Source of the DNA: Vibrio orientalis CIP 102891 = ATCC 33934
GTDB taxonomy: Bacteria > Pseudomonadota > Gammaproteobacteria > Enterobacterales > Vibrionaceae
Direction of reading: 5' to 3'
DNA: 64,000 nt
NCBI RefSeq assembly: GCF_000176235.1
Contig: NZ_ACZV01000004.1
Coordinates: 744,001-808,000, forward strand
The position numbers and the translations under genes were made by a program. Of this stretch, positions 37,394 to 47,313 are shown one piece after another; within the stretch, counting starts at the first letter, position 1; every line of letters starts with the position of its first letter. The notes under the pieces are model-generated. The model had not been told where the DNA came from, did not search any database, and saw only the letters and a list, made by a program, of their open reading frames with translations.

Positions 37394-38182
37394 CTAACTA
37401 TTGCTCCAATTTGGCTGACGTTTTTCGAGAAAGGCATTCACCCCCTCTTTTTGATCTTTGGTATCAAATAGCTGCATGAATAGCTCACGTTCTTTAACTA
37501 GGCCATGAGCAATTGGATCTGTACGGCTATTTTGAATCAAAGACTTACACGCAGTAACTGAGGATGGGGATTGATTAGCAACGCTTTGGGCCAACATTAG
37601 AGCGGTTTCGAGCGCCTGACCTTGATCGACCACCTCTTCGACTAAGCGAATCGAGTGGGCTTTTATGGCATCGACTTGCTCTCCGCACAAAATGATTCGT
37701 TTTGCCCAACCTTCACCAACAAGTGCCGTAAGGTTTTGTGTGCCTCCTGCACAGGGTAAAAGTCCAACTTTGGCCTCTGGCAATGCCATGACAGCTTGAG
37801 TCTCAGCAATTCTAATATCGCACGCTAAAGCAACTTCCAACCCTCCGCCCATTGCATAACCATTGATGGCTGCAATGGAAACACCTCGAAAAGCAGACAA
37901 TGCTTCAAAGGCTTCCCCAAAGGCTTGGGCCATCTCCCATGCAATGTTCTTCTCACCCGATGCAAATAACTTAAGATCTGCCCCCGCTGAAAAGAATTTT
38001 GTCCCATTTCCCGTAATCACTAGCGCATATACGTCAGCATTATTATTGAGTGCGTGAACCAGTTGCTTAAGCTCATTTAGACTTTGCTTCGTCCATGTGT
38101 TGGCGGGTGGGTTGTTCATGGTTACCACCGCCACATGACCATTTATTTCATGTGGTAACGCCAAACTGTTCTGCTGTGTCAT
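37394..38182 (-). CDS. ivdD: enoyl-CoA hydratase of valine/isoleucine degradation
   Basis: The 262-residue crotonase-fold enzyme should hydrate methacrylyl-CoA and/or tiglyl-CoA. Both glutamates expected in true hydratases are present, in YAMGGGLEVALACDIRIAE and ALPEAKVGLLPCAGGTQ. The oxyanion segment GTKFFSAGADLK is near residue 60. It starts 11 bases after the acyl-CoA dehydrogenase gene. The paralogous hydratase in the leucine operon (liuC) is clearly different, so the two have separate substrates. Confidence 0.92.
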   Translation of the reverse strand: MTQQNSLALPHEINGHVAVVTMNNPPANTWTKQSLNELKQLVHALNNNADVYALVITGNGTKFFSAGADLKLFASGEKNIAWEMAQAFGEAFEALSAFRGVSIAAINGYAMGGGLEVALACDIRIAETQAVMALPEAKVGLLPCAGGTQNLTALVGEGWAKRIILCGEQVDAIKAHSIRLVEEVVDQGQALETALMLAQSVANQSPSSVTACKSLIQNSRTDPIAHGLVKERELFMQLFDTKDQKEGVNAFLEKRQPNWSNS

Positions 38183-38193
38183 CGCTCTTTCCC

Positions 38194-39348
38194 CTAAAAA
38201 ATTTGTGCACCTTCAGCAAGCAATCGTCTCGCAATGATCACTCGCATGATCTCGTTGGTGCCTTCCAAAATTTGGTGAACACGCACATCTCGGAAATACC
38301 TTTCCATTGGATATTCCTTGATATAACCATAGCCTCCATAAAGCTGTAATGCCTGATCACACACTTTAAAACCCACGTCGGTGGCAAATCGCTTAGCCAT
38401 TGCGCAGTAAGCTGTCGCTTCTGTGTCACCACTATCTAATTTGCTTGCAGCAAGGCGCACCAAGTGACGCGCCGCAACTAACTCGGTCGCCATGTCTGCT
38501 AACTTGAATTGCAGTGCTTGAAACTGAGCGATAGGCTTACCAAACTGTTTTCGTTCTTTAAGATATTGAGTCGCTTGATTTAACGCTTGCTGCGCGGTGC
38601 CAATTGAGCAAGTGGCGATGTTAATTCGGCCACCATCTAACCCTTTCATCGCAAATACAAAACCTTGGCCTTCTTCGCCTAATAAGTGGTCTTTGGGGAT
38701 CTTTACGTTGTCGAAATTAATGCTCCGAGTTGGCTGAGAGTTCCAACCCATTTTCGGCTCTTTTCGTCCGTAACTAATACCTTGTGCTGTTGCCGGAACG
38801 ACAAACGCTGAGATCCCTTTTGCACCGTCATCACTGGTTCTTGCCATGACAACTAAAACGTCAGTCTCGCCCGCCCCAGAAATAAACACCTTCGAACCAT
38901 TAATGAGATAACCATCATCGACTTGCTGAGCACTGGTTACGAGTGCCGCTGCATCAGACCCCGCGTTAGGCTCTGTAAGGCAATAAGACCCTAGCCATTC
39001 GCCCGTGATCAGTTTTTCACAATAGGTTTGTCGGGCGGTTTCACTCGCAAAACTTGCGACCATCCAAGAAACCATATTGTGAATCGTCATAAATGCCGTT
39101 GTTGAAGTGCAGCCCATCGCCAGTTGTTCAAATATGATTGATGCATCCAACCTTGGTAAACCTAAGCCGCCTTGCTCTTCGGGGGTATAAAGACTTAGGA
39201 AACCAAGTTCACCTGCTTCACGAATCACCTCTTTAGGAAAGATTTGCTTTTGATCCCACTCCTCAGCCATTGGTGCGAGTTTATCTCTCGCAAATTGAGC
39301 TGCGATATCCGCAAAAGCCCTTTGGTCTTCATTTAGTTCGAAATCCAT
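38194..39348 (-). CDS. ivdC: acyl-CoA dehydrogenase, isobutyryl/2-methylbutyryl-CoA type
   Basis: The 384-residue flavoenzyme has a catalytic base at E362 in HQILEGTNEIMR, the position used by short- and branched-chain dehydrogenases such as isobutyryl-CoA dehydrogenase. This differs from LiuA in this window, which has glycine there. Family signatures YCLTEPNAGSDA and QLYGGYGYIKEYPMERYFRD are present. It passes electrons to the electron-transfer flavoprotein, whose genes lie at 60.7-62.4 kb. It is the third gene of the operon, between mmsA and the hydratase. Confidence 0.92.
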   Translation of the reverse strand: MDFELNEDQRAFADIAAQFARDKLAPMAEEWDQKQIFPKEVIREAGELGFLSLYTPEEQGGLGLPRLDASIIFEQLAMGCTSTTAFMTIHNMVSWMVASFASETARQTYCEKLITGEWLGSYCLTEPNAGSDAAALVTSAQQVDDGYLINGSKVFISGAGETDVLVVMARTSDDGAKGISAFVVPATAQGISYGRKEPKMGWNSQPTRSINFDNVKIPKDHLLGEEGQGFVFAMKGLDGGRINIATCSIGTAQQALNQATQYLKERKQFGKPIAQFQALQFKLADMATELVAARHLVRLAASKLDSGDTEATAYCAMAKRFATDVGFKVCDQALQLYGGYGYIKEYPMERYFRDVRVHQILEGTNEIMRVIIARRLLAEGAQIF

Positions 39349-39357
39349 ACCCGCCCC

Positions 39358-40851
39358 TTATCGCAACTGAATGGTCATATTGGGCCCAGTTGGAATGTCA
39401 TCATCAAACCAACGTGCCGTCACGGTTTTCGTTTCGGTATAGAACCTGACTGCCTGTTTGCCATAGGCGTGTAAGTCGCCGTAAAAGCTACCTCGCCAAC
39501 CAGTAAAAGAGAAAAATGGCAATGGCACAGGGATTGGCACATTGATACCAACCTGACCAACCTGAATTTCATGCTGATATTTTCGCGCAGCGGCCCCATT
39601 AGCAGTAAAAATCGAGGTGCCGTTGCCATATGGGTTGTTGTTAATAAGGACGATGGCCTCTTCTAAGGTTTCCACTTCTAGACACACCAATACGGGTCCA
39701 AATATCTCCTGCTGATAGATAGACATATCCGTCGTGACGCCACTAAACAGAGTTGGGCCAAGCCAGTTGCCATCCGGCATGCCATCAACGGCGCATTGAC
39801 TACCGTCTAACTCACATTTCGCGCCTTGCGCCCTGCCTTCATCAATCAAGGCGACCACTCTTGCTTTCGCTTGCTTACTGATTAATGGCCCGTAGCCTGC
39901 TTTGTCATCATTCCAAGCACCTGGCGTTACTTTGGCCATTTCCCCAGCGAGTTCACCAATCCACTCTTTCGAGCTACCAACAAAAACAGCGACGGAGATC
40001 GCCATACAGCGCTGACCTGCAGCACCGACTGAAGCGCCCACTAAATTACTCAACACTTGAGCTTTATTGGCGTCAGGCATAACAACCATATGGTTTTTCG
40101 CACCAGCAAAAGCTTGAACACGTTTATTATGAGAAGTACCGGTTTGGTAAATGTATTGGGCGACCGGTACAGAACCAACAAAAGAGATCGCCTTAATGAT
40201 TGGGTGAGCAAGGAGATAGTCCACTTGCGGTTTACCACCATGAACAACCTGTAACACGCCTTTTGGTGCTCCCGCTTGCTCAAACAGTTCAGCTAAACGC
40301 ATCGCGGTTAAAGGCACCTGCTCAGAAGGTTTCAGTACAAAGGTGTTACCAGCCGCTATCGCCAGCGGAAACATCCACAATGGAATCATCGCAGGAAAAT
40401 TGAAAGGGGTAATACCACAGCAAACACCAAGCGGTTGGATTAACGAATAGCTATCAATATCGGTTGCGACGTTCTCGACCGTTTCCCCCATCATGTTGCT
40501 TGCGATGTTGGCCGCCTGTTCAACGACCTCAATTCCGCGCCAAACATCGCCTTTCGCATCAATGGTTGTTTTACCGGTTTCTTTCGAAAGGAGTTCTGCT
40601 AACTCATCGTGATGTTCTTTCAACAAGTGTTGATATCTCAGCATCAGCCGAGCCCGTTCTGACACGGCGACGTCCTTCCAGGTGAGAAAACTATCGTACG
40701 CATTTTGGATAGCACGCTCCATTTCGTCATTCGTCGCACACGGAAGCTCTGCGATGACGGCATTGTTAGCAGGGTTGGTCACTTCGAGCCATTCATCACT
40801 ATTAGATTGGCAGAACTCTCCACCAATAAATAAAGGGACAAGTTGTGTCAT
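39358..40851 (-). CDS. mmsA: CoA-acylating methylmalonate-semialdehyde dehydrogenase MmsA
   Basis: The 497-residue enzyme converts methylmalonate semialdehyde to propionyl-CoA (and malonate semialdehyde to acetyl-CoA) with NAD and CoA. The catalytic cysteine is C282 in [10 protein letters not shown]. Asparagine stands where most aldehyde dehydrogenases have the general-base glutamate ([10 protein letters not shown]), a hallmark of this CoA-dependent subgroup. Length and motifs agree with MmsA proteins. It is the second gene of the operon, 29 bases after the thiolase gene. Confidence 0.96.
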   Translation of the reverse strand: MTQLVPLFIGGEFCQSNSDEWLEVTNPANNAVIAELPCATNDEMERAIQNAYDSFLTWKDVAVSERARLMLRYQHLLKEHHDELAELLSKETGKTTIDAKGDVWRGIEVVEQAANIASNMMGETVENVATDIDSYSLIQPLGVCCGITPFNFPAMIPLWMFPLAIAAGNTFVLKPSEQVPLTAMRLAELFEQAGAPKGVLQVVHGGKPQVDYLLAHPIIKAISFVGSVPVAQYIYQTGTSHNKRVQAFAGAKNHMVVMPDANKAQVLSNLVGASVGAAGQRCMAISVAVFVGSSKEWIGELAGEMAKVTPGAWNDDKAGYGPLISKQAKARVVALIDEGRAQGAKCELDGSQCAVDGMPDGNWLGPTLFSGVTTDMSIYQQEIFGPVLVCLEVETLEEAIVLINNNPYGNGTSIFTANGAAARKYQHEIQVGQVGINVPIPVPLPFFSFTGWRGSFYGDLHAYGKQAVRFYTETKTVTARWFDDDIPTGPNMTIQLR

Positions 40852-40880
40852 TGCGATTTCCTTACCGTTTTCTAGTTACC

Positions 40881-42092
40881 TTATAAAGGGATTTCAATGC
40901 CTATCGCCGTGGCTTCCCCGCCACCGATACAAATAGCCGCTATCCCTTTCATCGTTTTCCTATTCGCTGCGTCACCATTGACGCCGATTGATTGCAGTTG
41001 ACGTAACGCATAGATAAGCGTCGTCAAAATCCGCGCGCCACTCGCCCCTATAGGATGGCCCAATGCACAGGCGCCACCTTTCACGTTCACTTTATCGGGA
41101 CTGATTAGTAACTCTTGTATCGCGATCTGAGTTACCACCGCAAAGGCTTCATTGATCTCCCAAAGGTCAACCTCTTCGATTTCCCAATCGAGCTTAGCCA
41201 AGAGGTTTTGAATGGCATAAACAGGGGCGACCGCAAATTCACTCGGCTTCCTTGCATGACTCGCGTGGGCTTTAATGATCGCTAACGGTTTTAATCCTTG
41301 TTTCTTCGCCGCAGTTGAATCGATAACCATCAAGGCTGCTGCGCCATCTGAGATTGCACTCGAATTCGCAGCGGTGATCGTCCCATTGTGAGCAAATGCA
41401 GCTTTGAGTTTGGAAATTTTCTCTTTATCGATTGAAGGGGGAAGCTCGTCGTAGTCAAGGGCGAGGTCGTCAGTAACATCAATTGGGATGATTTCAGTTT
41501 GGAACAGTTTTTGTCGATGTGCAGCGAGCGCTCGTTCAACGGATCGTGTTGCCCAATCATCCATTTGTTCACGAGTAAACCCAAGTTGGTCCGCCACTTT
41601 TTGCCCATAGACGCCCATCAACTCGCCTTCGTAAGCATCTTGTAATCCATCTAAAAACATATGGTCGAATGTGGTCTTATGCCCCATTCTCATCCCGCTA
41701 CGCGATTCTTTGAGCAAATAAGGTGCATTAGTCATGCTCTCCATACCACCAGCGAGCGCACAGTGAATCGAACCTGATTTAATCATGTCGTAGGCAAGCA
41801 TGACGGTTTTCATACCCGAGCCACACACTTTATTCACTGTGGTACAAGGAATATTATCAGCAAGACCTGCACCGATTGCCGCTTGACGTGCAGGTGCTTG
41901 ACCACAGCCTGCCGGAAGCACGCAGCCCATCAGGACCTCGTCAATAACATCAAGTGCAATACCTGATTGTTTGACAACCGAACCGATGGCGATAGCACCA
42001 AGTTGTGGCGCGCCCATTTTAGACAGCGCCCCTTGAAACTTGCCCATCGGCGTGCGCTTTGCCGCGACTATCCATACTTCTTGCTGTTCCAT
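40881..42092 (-). CDS. ivdA: acetyl-CoA acyltransferase (thiolase), first gene of the ivd operon
   Basis: The 403-residue thiolase has its nucleophile C90 in [11 protein letters not shown], the histidine in [18 protein letters not shown] and the second cysteine in CIGGGEATA. Leading the operon, it would cleave 2-methylacetoacetyl-CoA to acetyl-CoA and propionyl-CoA in isoleucine degradation, or act as a general acetoacetyl-CoA thiolase. The start at 42092 is supported by AGAGGGCGGAGC upstream; an open frame twelve codons longer lacks such support. The operon promoter lies in the divergent control region shared with liuR. Confidence 0.93.
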   Translation of the reverse strand: MEQQEVWIVAAKRTPMGKFQGALSKMGAPQLGAIAIGSVVKQSGIALDVIDEVLMGCVLPAGCGQAPARQAAIGAGLADNIPCTTVNKVCGSGMKTVMLAYDMIKSGSIHCALAGGMESMTNAPYLLKESRSGMRMGHKTTFDHMFLDGLQDAYEGELMGVYGQKVADQLGFTREQMDDWATRSVERALAAHRQKLFQTEIIPIDVTDDLALDYDELPPSIDKEKISKLKAAFAHNGTITAANSSAISDGAAALMVIDSTAAKKQGLKPLAIIKAHASHARKPSEFAVAPVYAIQNLLAKLDWEIEEVDLWEINEAFAVVTQIAIQELLISPDKVNVKGGACALGHPIGASGARILTTLIYALRQLQSIGVNGDAANRKTMKGIAAICIGGGEATAIGIEIPL

Positions 42093-42187
42093 GCTCCGCC
42101 CTCTTTGACGTTGCGTACAGCTTGGCAAAGTACTGTTACTACCTTGATTGTCCTTACCAAGCGTCGTTTGTGGTCAGATTTAATTTC

Positions 42188-42203
42188 TTGACGTTTACGT
42201 AAG
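42188..42203. promoter_or_regulatory. LiuR-like operator, site 1
   Basis: TTGACGTTTACGTAAG lies in the divergent region between the ivd and liu operons. Together with site 2 it forms a perfect 15-bp inverted repeat (42188-42202 against 42218-42232), and each half is itself near-palindromic around TTTACGTAA. Confidence 0.8.
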
Positions 42204-42216
42204 CATAGCACTAACA

Positions 42217-42232
42217 TTTACGTAAACGTCAA
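42217..42232. promoter_or_regulatory. LiuR-like operator, site 2
   Basis: TTTACGTAAACGTCAA is the mirror copy of site 1. The centres are 30 bases apart, about three helical turns, so both could be bound on the same DNA face. The same motif recurs upstream of etfB at 62486-62501. Confidence 0.8.
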
Positions 42233-42301
42233 CTTTGAAACAAAAGATAAATTCATCGTGACGATCGACCCTATTGCCCAGAAGAAAGGAACGGTAGTTC
42301 A

Positions 42302-42679
42302 GTGGAAAAATACAAGATTAGCGACCTCGCCAAGGAATTTGATATTACGACTCGAAGCATCCGATTTTATGAGGATGAGGGACTGATCCAGCCTGAACGT
42401 AAAGGCACTATGCGTATATACAACCGCCGCGATAAAACTCGCCTTAAGTTGATTCTTAGGGGCAAACGACTTGGCTTTTCGCTGGCCGAAATACGTGAAT
42501 TATTTGAACTATACGATACCCATCAAGGCGAGACTCAGCTCACTGAAATGCTGAAGATCATTGATGAAAAGGAAGCGCTGCTGAAGCGCCAAATGGAAGA
42601 CATAGAAAGTATGCTAGACGACTTGAAAATTGCAAGAGAGCGCTGTGAACAAGCGCTGGATACTCGTAAAGCTAGCTAA
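42302..42679 (+). CDS. liuR: MerR-family regulator LiuR of branched-chain amino acid degradation
   Basis: The 125-residue protein has a MerR-type winged helix (residues 4-70: YKISDLAKEFDITTRSIRFY, then EDEGLIQPERKG) and a coiled-coil dimerisation helix (about 80-120). Its position in front of the leucine genes and beside the ivd operon is the classic LiuR context. Two palindromic sites lie directly upstream, which suggests it controls both divergent operons and itself. It starts with GTG at 42302; AAAGGAACGG precedes at a rather long spacing. Confidence 0.93.
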   Translation: MEKYKISDLAKEFDITTRSIRFYEDEGLIQPERKGTMRIYNRRDKTRLKLILRGKRLGFSLAEIRELFELYDTHQGETQLTEMLKIIDEKEALLKRQMEDIESMLDDLKIARERCEQALDTRKAS

Positions 42680-42736
42680 CTCAACCACTATTAATGTCTT
42701 CTATTATGTTGTCACAGCCGAACTATCGGAGGCATT

Positions 42737-43906
42737 ATGTTATCGCAAACTACCTCGCTCAATTTCGGGCTAGATGAAGAGCTCAACCTATTACGTGAAC
42801 ACGTACATGGCTTTGCTCAACAAAACATCGCCCCACTCGCCAGCCAAGTCGACCAAGATAATGCCTTTCCCAATCAGCTTTGGCCCTTGTTCGGTGAAAT
42901 GGGTTTACTCGGCGTTACTGTTGATGAGCAATATGGTGGTGCCCACATGGGTTATCTTGCCCATGTCATTGCCATGGAAGAGATTAGCCGAGCGTCAGCT
43001 TCTGTTGCCTTAAGCTACGGTGCACACTCTAACTTGTGTGTAAATCAAATATTTCGTAATGGGAACGAGTCGCAAAGAGCCAAGTACCTGCCCAAATTGA
43101 TTGATGGCAGTCATATAGGTGCACTTGCCATGAGTGAACCTAATGCGGGTTCAGACGTGGTCAGCATGCAGCTTAAAGCAACGTTAAACGGTGACTATTA
43201 CCTGCTTACCGGTTCCAAAATGTGGATCACCAATGGTCCAGACGCTGACGTCATTGTTGTCTATGCCAAAACCGAACCAGACAAAGGCTCCCATGGCATC
43301 ACCGCCTTCATTGTTGAAAAAAAGTTCTCTGGTTTTTCCCATGCGCAGAAGCTCGACAAGTTAGGTATGCGTGGCTCAAACACCTGCGAGCTTGTATTCG
43401 ACAACTGCCCGGTGCCGAAAGAAAACATCCTAGGGGAGCTCAATCAAGGTGTTAAAGTTTTGATGAGCGGTTTAGATTATGAACGTGTTGTTCTCGCCGC
43501 TGGCCCTCTCGGTATCATGCAAGCCTGCTTAGACATCGTCATCCCCTACATTCATGACCGCAAACAGTTTGGTCGTTCAATCGGTGAGTTCCAGTTAGTT
43601 CAAGCGAAAGTCGCCGATATGTATACCCGCACCAACGCCGCACGTGCCTATCTATATACCGTTGCGAAAGCGTGTGACAACAAACAGACCACACGCAAAG
43701 ATGCCGCAGGCGCGATCCTTTATTGCGCCGAACTCGCAACGCAACTCGCGCTCGATGCGATCCAACTGCTTGGCGGCAATGGCTACATCAACGAGTTTCC
43801 AGCCGGAAGGCTACTACGTGATGCCAAGCTGTATGAGATTGGCGCAGGAACCTCCGAAATTCGCCGCATGTTGATTGGCCGAGAGCTGTTTGAAGAGTCG
43901 CGATAA
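42737..43906 (+). CDS. liuA: isovaleryl-CoA dehydrogenase LiuA
   Basis: The 389-residue flavoenzyme oxidises isovaleryl-CoA to 3-methylcrotonyl-CoA in leucine breakdown. The catalytic glutamate is E249 in [13 protein letters not shown]. The usual C-terminal catalytic position is glycine ([12 protein letters not shown]). This shifted base is diagnostic for isovaleryl-CoA dehydrogenase within the family. FAD motifs [11 protein letters not shown] and [16 protein letters not shown] are present. CGGAGG precedes the ATG. Electrons go to the electron-transfer flavoprotein, encoded at 60.7-62.4 kb. Confidence 0.96.
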   Translation: MLSQTTSLNFGLDEELNLLREHVHGFAQQNIAPLASQVDQDNAFPNQLWPLFGEMGLLGVTVDEQYGGAHMGYLAHVIAMEEISRASASVALSYGAHSNLCVNQIFRNGNESQRAKYLPKLIDGSHIGALAMSEPNAGSDVVSMQLKATLNGDYYLLTGSKMWITNGPDADVIVVYAKTEPDKGSHGITAFIVEKKFSGFSHAQKLDKLGMRGSNTCELVFDNCPVPKENILGELNQGVKVLMSGLDYERVVLAAGPLGIMQACLDIVIPYIHDRKQFGRSIGEFQLVQAKVADMYTRTNAARAYLYTVAKACDNKQTTRKDAAGAILYCAELATQLALDAIQLLGGNGYINEFPAGRLLRDAKLYEIGAGTSEIRRMLIGRELFEESR

Positions 43907-43916
43907 GGATATGTCG

Positions 43917-45518
43917 ATGCCGATAATAAAAACTAAAATCAAACCTGATTCTGAGCTCTATCAAAAGAACGTTGAAGCGATGTCGGAACTGGTTTCAATC
44001 TTAGAGTCTGATCTCGAAAAGATTATGCTTGGCGGCGGTAAAAAAGCCATCGAGCGCCAACGCGCTAAAGGGAAATTACCGGTGCGCGACAGAATCGCCA
44101 AGCTGCTTGACAAGGATAGCCCCTTCTTAGAAATCGCTCAGTTTGCTGCATGGCAAGTTTATGACGATGATATTCCCTGCGCAGGGGTTGTCGCAGGCAT
44201 TGGCAAGATTCAACAAATCGATTGTATGGTCATCGCCAACGACCCTTCGGTCAAAGGGGGGACCTATTACCCTCTCACCGTGAAAAAGCATTTAAGAGCT
44301 CAAGAGATCGCTCAACAATGCCAGCTTCCCTGTGTGTACTTAGTCGACTCTGGCGGGGCTAACCTACCCCATCAAGCAGACGTTTTCCCCGACAAAGAAC
44401 ATTTCGGTCGGATCTTTTACAATCAAGCCAGGATGTCGGCTCAAGGTATTCCTCAGATTGCTGTGGTTCTTGGTTTATGTACCGCAGGTGGCGCTTATAT
44501 TCCTGCAATGGCCGATGTTTCCATCATCGTTAAGCAGCAAGGCACTATCTTTCTCGCTGGCCCTCCGTTAGTAAAAGCCGCAACGGGAGAAGTCGTGACG
44601 GATGAAGAGCTCGGCGGCGCAGATGTTCACTGCCGTAAGTCTGGTGTGGCTGACTATTATGCGCAGGATGAAACTCATGCGTTAGAGCTTGCTAGGCAGG
44701 CCATATCCAGCAGTAACGTTTCAATCCCCACCTCCAAAAACAACGGCTTAACTCCGCATTACGATGCATCCGATCTATACGGTATTGTGAATTCTGACTT
44801 ACGATTATCGTTTGATGTTAGAGAAGTGATCGCCCGTATCGTCGATGGATCAGAGTTCGATGAATTTAAAGCGCTGTTTGGCACAACCTTGGTCTGTGGC
44901 TTCGCAAGAATCAACGGTGACTTAATTGGTATTGTCGCTAACAATGGCATTTTGTTTTCAGAGTCGGCGCAAAAAGGCGCGCATTTTATTGAGCTGTGCG
45001 CGAAACGCAAAATCCCTTTGTTATTTTTGCAAAACATCACCGGCTTTATGGTGGGCAAAAAGTATGAAGAAGGCGGCATCGCTAAGAATGGCGCAAAGCT
45101 TGTCATGGCCGTTGCCTGTGCTGACGTCCCTAAGTTCACCATCATTATTGGCGGGTCATATGGCGCTGGCAATTATGGCATGTGCGGCCGAGCTTATAAT
45201 CCAACCATGATGTGGATGTGGCCAAATGCGCGTATTTCCGTCATGGGCGGCGAGCAAGCTGCTGGTGTGTTAACCCAAGTAAAAAACCAAGTGATGCAAA
45301 GAGAAGGAAGCGAGTGGCAACCGCATCAGCAACAAGCCTTTAAACAAGAAATTTTGGACCTATACAATACCCAAGGCCACCCCTACTACGCCAGTGCTCG
45401 CTTGTGGGATGATGGCATTATCGACCCTAAACAGACGCGCAATGTTTTGTCTCATGCGTTAAAAATCTCCCTTAATGCACCCATTGCCGACAGCGAGTTT
45501 GGCATATTTAGAATGTAG
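43917..45518 (+). CDS. liuB: methylcrotonyl-CoA carboxylase, carboxyltransferase (beta) subunit LiuB
   Basis: The 533-residue subunit transfers CO2 from carboxybiotin to 3-methylcrotonyl-CoA. Carboxyltransferase features include [70 protein letters not shown] and [16 protein letters not shown]. It needs a biotin-carrying alpha subunit (LiuD), but no such gene is present in the operon or elsewhere in the window. The start at 43917 is chosen because AAGGA lies seven bases upstream. An ATG at 43911 is too close to it, and the frame is open back into liuA. Confidence 0.94.
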   Translation: MPIIKTKIKPDSELYQKNVEAMSELVSILESDLEKIMLGGGKKAIERQRAKGKLPVRDRIAKLLDKDSPFLEIAQFAAWQVYDDDIPCAGVVAGIGKIQQIDCMVIANDPSVKGGTYYPLTVKKHLRAQEIAQQCQLPCVYLVDSGGANLPHQADVFPDKEHFGRIFYNQARMSAQGIPQIAVVLGLCTAGGAYIPAMADVSIIVKQQGTIFLAGPPLVKAATGEVVTDEELGGADVHCRKSGVADYYAQDETHALELARQAISSSNVSIPTSKNNGLTPHYDASDLYGIVNSDLRLSFDVREVIARIVDGSEFDEFKALFGTTLVCGFARINGDLIGIVANNGILFSESAQKGAHFIELCAKRKIPLLFLQNITGFMVGKKYEEGGIAKNGAKLVMAVACADVPKFTIIIGGSYGAGNYGMCGRAYNPTMMWMWPNARISVMGGEQAAGVLTQVKNQVMQREGSEWQPHQQQAFKQEILDLYNTQGHPYYASARLWDDGIIDPKQTRNVLSHALKISLNAPIADSEFGIFRM

Positions 45519-45527
45519 GTGATTATC

Positions 45528-46328
45528 ATGTCCTCATCCTCAGATACCGAGACCATAGATTACCATGTAGACGCATCTGGCATTGCTCACATTCGTCTGA
45601 ATCGCCCTGACGTCGCGAATGCGTTCAATGACCAGATGATTTCTGAATTGATCGCCACGTTAGATACCCTATCCTCATATGCTAATGTTCGAGCTTTAAT
45701 TCTAACTGGCGATGGTAATCACTTCTCAGCGGGTGCCGATATACATTGGATGCGTTCAATGGTCACAAAAAGTAAAGAAGATAACCAGAATGACGCCTAT
45801 CAATTGGCAACCCTACTCGAAAAGCTCGACACTTTTCCTCACCCAACATTAGCCATCGTCAATGGCTGTGCATTTGGCGGAGCGCTCGGGCTAATCTGTT
45901 GCTGCGATATGGTCATAGCTCATGAGAATGCCAAGTTTTGTCTCAGTGAGGTAAAACTTGGGCTGGTCCCTGCCACTATTGCGCCCTATGTGATTAGAGC
46001 GATTGGTATCAGGCAAACAAGGCGCTATATGCTGAACGCGGAACTGATCGACTCTCAGCGTGCTCTCGAATTGGATCTGACCCATCAGATAATCAATCAG
46101 GAGCAGACTGATCATGTCACCGAACGATGGATATCTAATATTCTGGCCCTTGCTCCTCATGCATTAGCGCTCAGCAAGAGACTCTGCGCAAGGTGCGAGC
46201 AAGTCGTGGTTGATGGCCCATTAAAGCGCTACACCAGCGAACTCATTGCTGAGGTAAGAGTCTCTGACGAAGGCCAAGAAGGTTTAAGTGCTTTTCTCGA
46301 TAAGCGCTCGCCTAATTGGATTAAGTAG
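45528..46328 (+). CDS. liuC: methylglutaconyl-CoA hydratase LiuC
   Basis: The 266-residue crotonase-fold enzyme converts 3-methylglutaconyl-CoA to HMG-CoA. It has the oxyanion region GDGNHFSAGADIHWMRSM, GCAFGGALGLICCCDMVIAH, and LSEVKLGLVPATIAPYVIRAIG; the VPATI segment is typical of this hydratase group. TAGGTG lies in front of the ATG at 45528; the frame is open three codons earlier from GTG. It is followed after only seven bases by liuE, leaving no room for liuD. Confidence 0.92.
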   Translation: MSSSSDTETIDYHVDASGIAHIRLNRPDVANAFNDQMISELIATLDTLSSYANVRALILTGDGNHFSAGADIHWMRSMVTKSKEDNQNDAYQLATLLEKLDTFPHPTLAIVNGCAFGGALGLICCCDMVIAHENAKFCLSEVKLGLVPATIAPYVIRAIGIRQTRRYMLNAELIDSQRALELDLTHQIINQEQTDHVTERWISNILALAPHALALSKRLCARCEQVVVDGPLKRYTSELIAEVRVSDEGQEGLSAFLDKRSPNWIK

Positions 46329-46335
46329 GTGAACT

Positions 46336-47220
46336 ATGGATAGCAGTCATACTCAATCAATAGTCTCTGCCCTACCTAAGTCGGTCAAAATTGTTGAAGT
46401 TGGACCCCGAGATGGTCTGCAAAACGAAAAAACTGTTCCGCTTGATGTCAAAGTAGAACTGATCAACCGGCTTTCTCAAACTGGCCTTCGCCATATCGAG
46501 TCTGGAGCGTTTGTCTCAGCCAATAAAATTCCGCAAATGGCGGACTCTGAACAGGTATTTCAGTACATCCAACGCGCAGCTAATGTTAGCTACTCAGCCC
46601 TTACTCCTAACATCAAAGGGCTAGAACAAGCGATTCAATCCCAAGTCGATGAAGTGGCAGTCTTCTCTTCTGTATCTGAAAGCTTTTGCCAGCGAAATAT
46701 TAACTGCTCCATCACTGAAAGCCTAAACCGCTTTAAACCTGTAATAGCGTTAGCACGCGAGCACAATATTCGGGTAAGAGGCTACCTTTCTTGCGTCATT
46801 GATTGCCCATACGATGGTGCAACCAATCCAAAACACGTTGCCAGCCTAGCTAAGCAAATGCTCGATATCGGCTGCTATGAGATTTCACTCGGTGACACCA
46901 TTGGTACAGGTACACCATTGAGAGTGGCCACCATGCTTGAAGCCGTTCTAGCCCAGTGCCCTAAAGAAAGTATCGCAGTCCACTTTCACGATACCTACGG
47001 ACAAGCGATCGCCAATATCTATCAAGCGTTACTGATGGGTATTTCCACTATAGATTCTAGCGTTGCTGGACTTGGCGGCTGCCCTTATGCTAAAGGCGCA
47101 TCAGGCAATGTCGCTACTGAAGAGGTGGTTTATCTTTGTCATGGACTTGGAATTGAAACTGGAGTTAATTTGGAGAAAATTGTAGAAGTAGGACGAGCTC
47201 TTCGAAAGAATTTGAATTAA
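46336..47220 (+). CDS. liuE: hydroxymethylglutaryl-CoA lyase LiuE
   Basis: The 294-residue TIM-barrel enzyme cleaves HMG-CoA to acetoacetate and acetyl-CoA, the last step of leucine degradation. Characteristic segments are EVGPRDGLQNEK near the N-terminus (catalytic Arg and Asp), the metal-binding VHFHDTYGQAIAN, and the cysteine loop GLGGCPYAKGASGNVATE. TAGGTG precedes the ATG. It is the last gene of the liu operon and is followed by a hairpin. No gene for acetoacetate activation follows. Confidence 0.96.
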   Translation: MDSSHTQSIVSALPKSVKIVEVGPRDGLQNEKTVPLDVKVELINRLSQTGLRHIESGAFVSANKIPQMADSEQVFQYIQRAANVSYSALTPNIKGLEQAIQSQVDEVAVFSSVSESFCQRNINCSITESLNRFKPVIALAREHNIRVRGYLSCVIDCPYDGATNPKHVASLAKQMLDIGCYEISLGDTIGTGTPLRVATMLEAVLAQCPKESIAVHFHDTYGQAIANIYQALLMGISTIDSSVAGLGGCPYAKGASGNVATEEVVYLCHGLGIETGVNLEKIVEVGRALRKNLN

Positions 47221-47268
47221 TACAATGGGGCTGGTATGTCTTCTCTCTTAATTGAGCAACATAGCCGA

Positions 47269-47301
47269 TAAAGGGCAGCATCAGTAGAATACTACCCTTT
47301 A
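47269..47301. terminator. hairpin between convergent liuE and the repeat lipoprotein gene
   Basis: TAAAGGGCAG (47269-47278) pairs with CTACCCTTTA (47292-47301) with one mismatch. It lies 48 bases after liuE and 12 bases after the minus-strand stop codon, with AT-rich flanks on both sides. Confidence 0.6.
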
Positions 47302-47313
47302 TACTATTATATA

